From Sabellastarte sp. h YS-2021 (lineage: Eukaryota; Annelida; Polychaeta; Sabellida; Sabellidae): a stretch of 64,000 nucleotides of DNA. Shown in pieces: positions 56,821 to 64,000 of this stretch. Location of the stretch: NCBI GenBank assembly GCA_964017235.1, contig OZ024929.1:66807603-66871602 (forward strand). The letters run 5' to 3'. The stretch's first letter is position 1. Each line of letters starts with the position of its first letter. Made by a program: the position numbers and the translations under genes. The notes beneath the pieces are model-generated. The model ran no database searches. It was not told the origin of the DNA and was given only the letters and a program-made list of their open reading frames with translations.

Positions 56821-57284
56821 TACAGCTTAGTAATTTTTAGTTTACTGATTAATGCTGTCATCTTGGTATTGAATAATCTTGTTTTAATACTTTATCTTTA
56901 CATATATTTTCTTTCTCTTAGACATTATTTGCTCTACTTAAACATAATTTGGACCTTTATATAACTGACACCACTCTGAAAGTATCCCAATCTTTGTACT
57001 GTTTCATAAATTCTACATCATGGTGTTGAAAACTATTTCCCGAGGCTGTGGGGTATGGGCATCTCCGATGCTATTTTTGCCATATATCATTCAGAAAGCT
57101 TAAATTCATGTCAACCATATTAACTGTAAGGTGTAGGAAGTTTGATGGGTCATTGTTGGGGAGTGTAGGTATGCAAACTCATGGTATGACCTTTAACCTT
57201 GGCTATGCCAAAGTTCTTTAACCTGTCATATATGAGACATTTTTCTCATACCACAAAGAGATATCAATTGTTGCAACTGATTAT
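56821..57284. other. Spacer with a repeated motif
   Basis: No gene recognised. A stretch at 57030-57080 (AGGCTGTGGGGTATGGGCAT, GATGCTATTTT) has a close copy at about 54165-54215, upstream of H7. Confidence 0.5.
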
Positions 57285-57856
57285 TGTATCCACCAGATAT
57301 CATCTGGCGGATACTAGGATTTATGCATGAGTATGCCACGGCTGCAGTGTGTATAAATTTTACTGTTACCCCTCTAGAGGAAAGGTATTGTAGGTAGAGT
57401 TCTCAAATTTGCAGGATATATCATCACAACAGCGTGCCTGGGAATATTTTTGCCCTCATTTTGAAAACAAGATAGCTGCTACGACCATTTCTTTGATGGG
57501 CATCATTGAGTATTGTTACTCTGCTAGAGCAAAAGATATTATAGGTAGAGTTTTCAAATTTGTAGGATATATTCATCATTACAAAAGCTTGCATGGGAAT
57601 ATTTTTTGCCTCATTTTGAAAAACAAGATGGCCACCACGGCTGTTTCTTTGATGGTTATCATAGAGTTTTACATTTCTGAGGCAAATTTTGGACCTCCTG
57701 GGTAATAAGGACTACTCCTTTAAGGTTTGTGAATAATTTAAGCTTTCTGAATTTCGATTGGCATCTTGAAAAATGCTGTTTATCTTGAAAGCCATGTTTG
57801 TCCTCCTATCCAGTGGATACGTCTTGCATCTTACCACAGATGCATCCTTAATCTAG
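57285..57856 (+). mobile_element. H9: short (572 bp) Helentron-like element
   Basis: The left end GTATCCACCAGAT folds with ATCTGGCGGATAC. An imperfect inverted copy (CAGTGGATACG) lies at 57811-57821, followed by a perfect hairpin GCATCT-TACCAC-AGATGC (57826-57843) and AATCTAG ending at 57856 before TTA. The body is two copies of a ~150 bp unit (TCAAATTTGCAGGATATA, AAAACAAGATGGCCACCA). Same layout as the large H elements in miniature. Confidence 0.75.
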
Positions 57857-57944
57857 TTATATTTTCCTTTTTAATTGCGCTGTTTCCATTGATAGCTATA
57901 CTTCCATTAGTAAGTTTTACAGCTTCAAAATGTTTAATTTATTA

Positions 57945-58110
57945 TTTTATTACGCTACAATAGCTTACCATGTGGGACTTAATGCTGTTCTCGGGTTGCC
58001 ACACCCGAGGCCAACGTCTTAGAAAAAAAGATCGTTCTTGTTAGCCACCGGATATACTGGTAGTTGTCGTCACGTGATATCTTCTGACCAATCGCCCTAC
58101 TTTCTCGTTG
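57945..58110 (+). repeat. DIRS-D left inverted terminal repeat
   Basis: It begins TTTTATTACGC..AATAGCTTACCATG. The stretch 57960-57988 is complementary to 63972-64000. It also contains a small hairpin, CTCGGGTTG-CCA-CACCCGAG (57994-58013). Confidence 0.75.
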
Positions 58111-58336
58111 GCCACGATTGACTGGTAGCAGTTTGTAAATATACAGACATTTTCATTTATTTCTCAGTCTTTGCGTATTGTTGGAGGCTAATATTTGGAT
58201 ATTTCTTTTTATATATTTCATAGATTATCCTGTAAAATTTTTAATTTCACAACTTAAGTATTTCCTTTACAATCCGCGTGTTTTGAGTTTTCTCGGTTCA
58301 GGCAATCCTAATTGTACGTCTTTTTATTGCGTTAAA

Positions 58337-60506
58337 ATGTCTCTCCATCAAGCAAACAAAGACAAACCGAGAGCTCAGAAATGCCGCCATTTTTGCTTCA
58401 GTTTTGATAATCATAATTACTGCCCTACCTGTAGGGAGGCTGGCAAGGGAGATGACCCCTGTGTCACTTTTGAAGCACCCTGCCATATTTGCACACCTCT
58501 CACTGATGAACAATTGCAAAAATTCAAAACAGGAAGCGGTATTTAAAAAAGCAAAAAACGGAAACTAGTTCTAAAGATGAACTAGATCTCTTGGGTGAAG
58601 GCGATGGGGACTCTTTTACTGGTTCTAATGCAGACCTTGAGAGTGCTGCCGATAACCTCTTTACCTCACCCCCCCCCCCCCCCCCCCCCGTCCTCAACCT
58701 CTCGCCTTCAGTTCTTTATCATTGAAAACCCCAGCTAAAGCTGTCGCACCAACCCCAGGTACTGTTTTGCAAAACAAAATTCAGAGAAATTTAGAAAAAT
58801 CCCTGGGTGATTCCTTAAATATACATATTCAGCAGCAAATGGGTTCCTTCCAGGCATCCATGTTAGAAGCATTTCAATCACTCCGAGAGGAGTTGGCAGT
58901 TAAAAAGCCAGCCGAGGTTGATCCCTCGCCTCATGCTTCAAAAGCTGGTCCATCCAGCAACATTGCTGCTCATCTGGACCTACCCCCTCCGAGGTCAAGT
59001 ACTAATGCTCAGTCCGAGGCAATGGATGTGGACGTTGGTCCAGCACTCCCTCCTCGACTAGTACTTAACCAATCTACCTCGGAGCAGTACGTTGCCCCTT
59101 CTGAGGCTATACCGAAGGATTCCTCGTACTCACACAAAAAACAAAGCCACAGACAAACAGCACCGAGCTCTGCCTCGGATCAACTGGATGAGGATTCCGA
59201 CGAACCTCGGATCCATCCTAGACCTAAGAAACACTCTGACAAGAGTAAGCATAAATCTAGGTCCAGATATGTGTCATCTTCAGAGGAAGATCACTCCCCT
59301 GTTGCCAGACACAGGTCTTCTAAGCCCTCTAGGGCTCAGCCCTCAGGCGCAGCTTCTGATCAAGACCTCCCACAACATGATCCAGACCCCCCTTATTATA
59401 GGGAAGTAGCCCTGTCTGACATTCCCTCCCAATACTCTGAAGAGGTAGACACCTTCAGGCGCATTCTTTCTCTCCCTGACCCCAGGGACTCTATGCCTAG
59501 GTCGTCAACTTCAGTGTTGGGTCTGGATGACGAAAAAGGCCGTCAAGAGCTCAGACCTAGAGGTCCTTCCTCTATCCTACCACTTAGCTCAGTTATCAAG
59601 GACGCCTTTGATAAATTTCAACATGATTTCAAAGCTGCCAATTTATCTGAGGGAAAATATGTCAAGCCTCCTCCATCCACTTCCAAGTGGTACAAGGTTG
59701 GACAGCCCACTTTTCAAGACAAAATCCAGGAGTTGAATACGAACTTTGCTAAGATCTGTATTACTCCTAGACCTCCTGGGGCACCAGTAGCCAAAGTCCC
59801 TCTGCCAGTTCTTAAGGAGCTGGAACATCAGGCTAGACAAAATATTTCAACCCTCAATTTCACCGCTGCCTTTGCCAAAACCTCTTCTTCTTGCAATGCT
59901 TCCTTGGAAAAGTGCCAACATAGCATTAAGTCAACTGTCAAGAAGATAAAATCTCAGATCCAGAAAGGTGCCAATCCTGAGAAAGCAGCAAAGCGCGGAT
60001 ATGAGGAAGTTGCTGAGTACTTGGATTTTTGGAACAAGACGGTTCTTGTTCAACATAGAGCTCTTACCTGTCTCAGCAAATCACTAGCCCATATTCTCCA
60101 GAGGGAATTATATTCCATGGCTAATACCGGCTTGCTCAGGCGCGAAGCCGAAATGACTCTATTACATCCCCAGCTAGGGGAAACGAGACGCCAAGAACTC
60201 AGGAACTCGTCCTTCTGGGACTCCTCCTTGTTCGAGTCTCAACTTGTAAAGGAAGGTGAGGACTTCCTTCTCAAAAAAGGCACCTCAAAAGATTCTCAGG
60301 GTTTCGCACCCTACCAGAATAAGCCCTTTCGTGGCCCCCACAAGAAAAGAGGCTCCTACAGGAAGCGCCCCTATGGGGGCAATACCTCTCAAAGCAGTAA
60401 TCAATCCTTTCCATCGGGAAGAGGAAAATCCAACTTCAGAGGCTCCAGGGGTCGTTTTCAACCCCACAATAGGGGAAGGGGGCGTGGAAACCCCCCTTCT
60501 CAATGA
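58337..60506 (+). pseudogene. DIRS-D gag, nearly intact, two homopolymer frame changes
   Basis: ATG at 58337 opens MSLHQANKDKPRAQ and a cysteine/histidine knuckle CRHFCFSFDNHNYCPTC ..CHIC. The frame then shifts by one at the A-rich stretch 58511-58550 (otherwise TAA at 58544) and again at a 21-nt C run (58669-58689). From 58690 the frame is open to TGA at 60504-60506. The middle is Ser/Pro-rich and polar, then a helical region (about 59600-60250), ending in an RG-rich tail (FRGSRGRF, RGRGRGN) fit for RNA binding. About 720 residues. Both breaks lie in homopolymers and could be sequencing errors. Confidence 0.85.
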
Positions 60507-62527
60507 CTCCTCCAAAGCCTCACTCAGTCCACCAGTAGGAAGTCGCCTCCGTTCTTTCAAGAGAGACTGGCTAATAAACAAATGTTCTCAAAACGTGTTA
60601 AACATTATCACCAATGGCTACGTTCTGCCATTCCGTTCAAAGCCAAACTTGATCAGATTTCCTCTGATTCTATCAGAGTACAAGGCCCAACAAAAAGACC
60701 AAGCCTTGGCCACTTGTATCCAGTCTCTCTTGTCAAAGAACACCATCAAAAGGGTGGAAAACATAAAATCTCTCGGGTTTTACAGTCGCCTGTTCCTAGT
60801 ACCCAAGCCTCACCAAAGGTGGAGGCCAGTCATAGACTTAAGCAGGCTCAACACTTTTCTACATGTAGAAAAGTTCAAAATGGAAACCCCGGAGTCCATC
60901 AGGACTTCCCTGGTCCCAGGGGAATGGGTATCGTCGATAGACCTGTCGGACGCATACCTTCACATCCCTATCCATCCAAACTCAAGGAAGTACCTAAGGT
61001 TTTGCTACAAGGCCCAGGTGTTCCAGTTCACCTCCCTACCTTTCGGACTGGCCACAGCCCCCCAGGTCTTTACAATGATCGTAAAGGAAGTGAAACTAAT
61101 GGCCCTCTCAAGAGGACTCAGAATTCACCAATACCTGGACGACTGGCTGATCAGGTCCCAGTCTCAGGAGGAATCTCAAAGGGACACACAGGCAGTGGTA
61201 GACCTAACCCAATCCTTGGGTTGGATAATCAACCAGGAAAAATCAGAACTGAAACCTACTCCGGTGTTTTCGTTCGTGGGCTACGAATACCACCTAGATT
61301 CAGCCCTTGTAAGACCCACTCACGAGAGATGGCTCAAACTTCAGGATTTGATCCTACGACTCAAGATGTTTGATGTCTCTAATTGGGTTGCTAGCCTCAA
61401 CGGAGAAAATGGTCCTTCACATGAGGCCCTTTCAGTTTCATCTCAAGGAGCACTGGAGATATCCTCAGTCGCTGGACAACCTCCTTCCTTGGACAGAAGC
61501 CATTGTAGCCCACCTAGATTGGTGGCAAAACCCCTCAAATGTGATGAAAGGGGCAGACCTTCATCCCAAGGACCACAGTATCCAACTCTTTACCGACGCC
61601 TCAAACGAAGGTTGGGGCGCTCACTTAGATCAAAATTCTACAAAAGGGCTGTGGTCAGAGCAGGAAAAAAGGCTACACATAAATGTCCTGGAATTGAAGG
61701 CGGTCTCCCTGGCCCTTCGAGACTTCAAGGACCAGTGCCAGAATCAAACAGTGTTAGTTGCGACGGACAACTCAACAGTGGTAGCCTACATCAACAAACA
61801 AGGGGGAACTCACTCAGCAGAGATGTGCGCTCTCCTGTGGAAAATCATGACCTGGTGCCATCACTACCATATAACATTGAAAGCCAGGCACATTCCAGGG
61901 TGTCTGAATGTAATGGCCGACCTCCTGTCCAGGTCCAACCAAGTGCAGTCAACAGAATGGTCTCTGCACCCTCAGGTCTTCAAGCAAATCTGCCGGAAGT
62001 GGTTCACCCCTCATGTAGACTTATTCGCCACTCACCTGAATCACAAACTCCCTCTATATGTGTCTCCTATCCCAGACCCAAGGGCCTGGAACATAGATGC
62101 TCTGAACATAAACTGGACCAGCCTCACGGCCTACGCCTACCCTCCTACGGCTCTCCTTCACAAGGTGATCCAAAAGATCAAGCAATGCCATTGCCTGATC
62201 ATCGTGATAGCCCCAGGCTGGCCAGGGATGCCCTGGTTTTGGGACCTAGTGCAGCTCTCAACAGAGATCCCACTACAACTCCCAGTGTCAACGACCCTAC
62301 TCAAACAGTCCCACAACTATGTGTTCCACAACAATCCACAACAGCTGAACCTCCACGCCTGGTGTCTAGGAGCGGACAACTCCAAGAACAAGGCTTCTCT
62401 GTGGAGGTGGCAGAGAGAATTGCTGCCCCTCAGCGGTCATCAACAAGGACCATCTACAGGTCAGAGTGGGCCCTATTTGAAAAATGGTGCAGAGAAAATT
62501 CGGTGGATTTCTCCACTCCATCTGTGA
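60507..62527 (+). pseudogene. DIRS-D reverse transcriptase, RNase H and methyltransferase-like domain, one frame change
   Basis: The frame is open from 60256, overlapping the gag end. Reverse transcriptase: [21 protein letters not shown], motif A SSIDLSDAYLHIPIHP, motif B LPFGLATAP, motif C QYLDDWL (61129-61146), FVGYEYH. At 61360-61372 the frame moves by +1, then MSLIGLLAS and LHMRPFQ; about four residues before LHMRP are missing compared with DIRS-C. RNase H: LFTDASNEGWGAH, LELKAV, VATDNSTVVAYINKQ and ADLLSR with all acidic residues. The last domain has DLFATHLNHKLP, DALNINW, YAYPPT and APGWP, like the Dam-type methylase of other DIRS elements but with NPPY replaced. Stop at 62525-62527. 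Confidence 0.9.
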
Positions 62528-63552
62528 AACAAATCTCAGATTTTTTCATGTACCTGTACCAAGACTTAAACAGGCGCCCCTCGACCATTGATGGTTACAG
62601 GACTGCAATCGTTGACACTTTGGGCCCAACGGCCCAACACATTGCACACAATGCAGACCTTCATAGGTTACTCTCCAGTTTTCACAGGGATCGTCCTAAA
62701 AGTTCCAGAAATTTACCCAAGTGGAACCTTTCTGTTGTCCTTAATGAGCTCACCAAAGCACCATTTGAGCCCATGAAAGACTCAGACCTCAAACATCTTA
62801 CTCTCAAAACTGCTTTCTTGCTAGCCTTGGCCTCCGGCAAGCGCCGCAGCGAAATCCATGCCTGGGTCGCGAACAAAGTATCTAATTTAGGCCAATGGGA
62901 AAAGGTCGCCTTGTTCCCTTCTTCTGATTTCATAGCCAAAAACCAACTAGCAAGAGAAGGTTCTCAAAGTGTGTCACCAGTGACTATCCCTGCTTTGACT
63001 ACCATTGTAGATAGACAGTTTAAGGAAGACAGGACCCTGTGTGTCACCAGTGACTATCCCTGCTTTGACTACCATTGTAGATAGACAGTTTAAGGAAGAC
63101 AAGACCTGAGAGGGTCTCGTTCTCTCCTTTTCATCTCCTTTAAGAAAGGACATACCTCAGACATCAGACCCGCTACACTCTCTTCATGGTTGAAACAAAC
63201 CATCCTACTTTGTTACAAACAAGCAGATCAACAAGCCTTGGACTTGGCCTAAGTCAAAGCGCATGACATCCGGGCCTTCGCGGCCTCTAAGGCCTTTTAC
63301 GGTGGAGTATCGGTGGACCAAATCATGCAAGCCTGTCACTGGAAAGCTCACAACACATTCACAAATTTTTACCTAAAAGACCTTACTTGGTCGGACACCA
63401 ACAACAATATGTATCTGGGACCTGTAGTGGCGGCACAACAAGTCCTAGATCCTTCCCCTCAGACCAGTTGTCCTCGGAAAGAAAAAAAGGGGGGGGGGGG
63501 GGGGGGCACATCCGCTACAACCAAGTCTTCAGGAGTCTCTCCCAGGATCTAG
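62310..63552 (+). pseudogene. DIRS-D tyrosine recombinase, disrupted
   Basis: It overlaps the preceding domain in the other frame. Core-binding part: VAERIAAPQRSSTRTIYRSE, GYRTAIVDTLG. Catalytic part: LALASGKRRSEIHAW (first arginine), then VSPVTIPALTTIVDRQFKED. A 70-bp duplication (62970-63039 repeated from 63040) with loss of the [13 protein letters not shown] block breaks the frame. Downstream, LLFISFKKGH, a TAA at 63250, HDIRAF (HxxR, 63262-63273), CHW and NFYLKDL (tyrosine codon 63370-63372) remain. All catalytic residues are encoded but not in one frame. An 18-nt G run lies in the 3' tail (63489-63506). Confidence 0.88.
62970..63105. repeat. 70-bp tandem duplication in the DIRS-D recombinase
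   Basis: TGTGTCACCAGTGACTATCC through GGAAGACARGACC occurs at 62970 and again at 63040. Period 70 is not a multiple of three, so it shifts the frame. Confidence 0.95.
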
Positions 63553-63971
63553 GTATTCCTTTACCTTCAAGATGTTACGGGTAAGGTCATTTTGTTTTTT
63601 AATTATCAGGTAATTTCTATTAAGGACTAATTCAGTTGTCGTTAATCTCATATTTCAGGTTAAAAATTTCATGAGATGCCCAACCACTGGGTTGGTCAGT
63701 CACACGTGAAGGTCTACTAGGGACCCTTAGACCTCGAAGTGAGCACCGCTGCACTTCCGTCCTACTACCAAACATCTGGACAGTTTTAGCACTGTCCCTT
63801 TCTACTTAGGTTTTTTGGCTCGTTACAGGCCCGATCTTCAGGATCGGGGCTCTGTAAAAGGGACTCAGACTGGTATTTCTGGCACTATTCTGTATATATA
63901 TTAATTCAAATCTTAGAAAAAATGACATATCTTCCAGTCTCAGCTGTAATCCCGCCACCGGGTGGTTGAAT
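63553..63971. other. DIRS-D 3' noncoding region
   Basis: Between recombinase end and internal complementary region. It contains short inverted pairs, such as CAACCACTGGGTTGG (63681-63695) and GCCCGATCTTCAGGATCGGGGC (63829-63850). No further gene. Confidence 0.5.
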
Positions 63972-64000
63972 TCAGCATTAAGTCCCACATGGTAAGCTAT
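63972..64000 (+). repeat. Start of DIRS-D internal complementary region (cut by window end)
   Basis: 29 bases complementary to 57960-57988 in the left terminus. Since the next part of the left repeat (CTCGGGTTGCC) has no complement before it, this is the joined-ends block rather than the right terminal repeat. Confidence 0.75.

Larger units (their letters stand above)
57945..64000 (+). mobile_element. DIRS-D: near-complete DIRS retrotransposon, runs off the window
   Basis: The left terminus TTTTATTACGCTACAATAGC resembles those of DIRS-B and DIRS-C. Gag, reverse transcriptase/RNase H/methyltransferase-like and tyrosine recombinase follow in order. At 63972-64000 the complement of the left end (AGTCCCACATGGTAAGCTAT) appears, which should be the first half of the internal complementary region; the right inverted repeat is expected just past the window. 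Lesions are few: three frame changes, a 70-bp duplication with a small deletion, and one stop. Confidence 0.9.

Overview
This is a eukaryotic, AT-rich window with one intron-split host gene embedded in nested transposable elements. Nothing in it looks prokaryotic. The organism is probably a mollusc, most likely a bivalve. That is an inference from the combination of DIRS retrotransposons, rolling-circle elements filled with 130-170 bp tandem repeats (the layout described for bivalve 'pearl'-type elements), a tRNA-derived SINE and a Penelope-like remnant.

Host gene: seven plus-strand exons between 24956 and 53878 splice in phase into the C-terminal 381 residues of an LMBR1-domain membrane protein, LMBRD2. 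The N-terminal part was not found in the window. The introns carry most of the transposon load: intron 2 (11.2 kb) holds elements H8, DIRS-B and H5; intron 4 (12.4 kb) holds DIRS-C with H10 and a terminal-inverted-repeat element nested inside it, a Penelope-like scrap, a pogo-type MITE and a SINE.

Layout, with working names used in the entries. 1-3057: rolling-circle element H1. 3058-4569: unclassified. 4570-13972: H2, a tandem-repeat-filled element interrupted by H3 (7097-12875), whose core is a 5.1-kb array of about 169 bp units with a 1015-bp higher-order repeat. 13973-17608: degraded DIRS-A. 17886-20004: H6. 20641-21000: a tyrosine-recombinase relic. 21312-24890: H11 with H4 nested in it. 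24956-53878: LMBRD2 with its intronic elements. 54358-57856: H7 and H9. 57945-64000: DIRS-D, the youngest-looking DIRS copy, running off the right edge.

Two element classes dominate. The DIRS copies keep the standard order gag, reverse transcriptase/RNase H/methyltransferase-like, tyrosine recombinase, with inverted termini and an internal complementary region; all are broken by stops, frameshifts or insertions. The H elements share one plan: a palindromic 5' end, a tandem-repeat body, an inverted copy of the 5' end, a short hairpin, and a terminus of CTAG (CTTG in H10) followed by T. This fits non-autonomous Helentrons (Helitron2). Two insertions can be reconstructed from the interrupted sequence and both fall between T and T without target duplication. 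No element protein for the H class (Rep/helicase) was found in the window.
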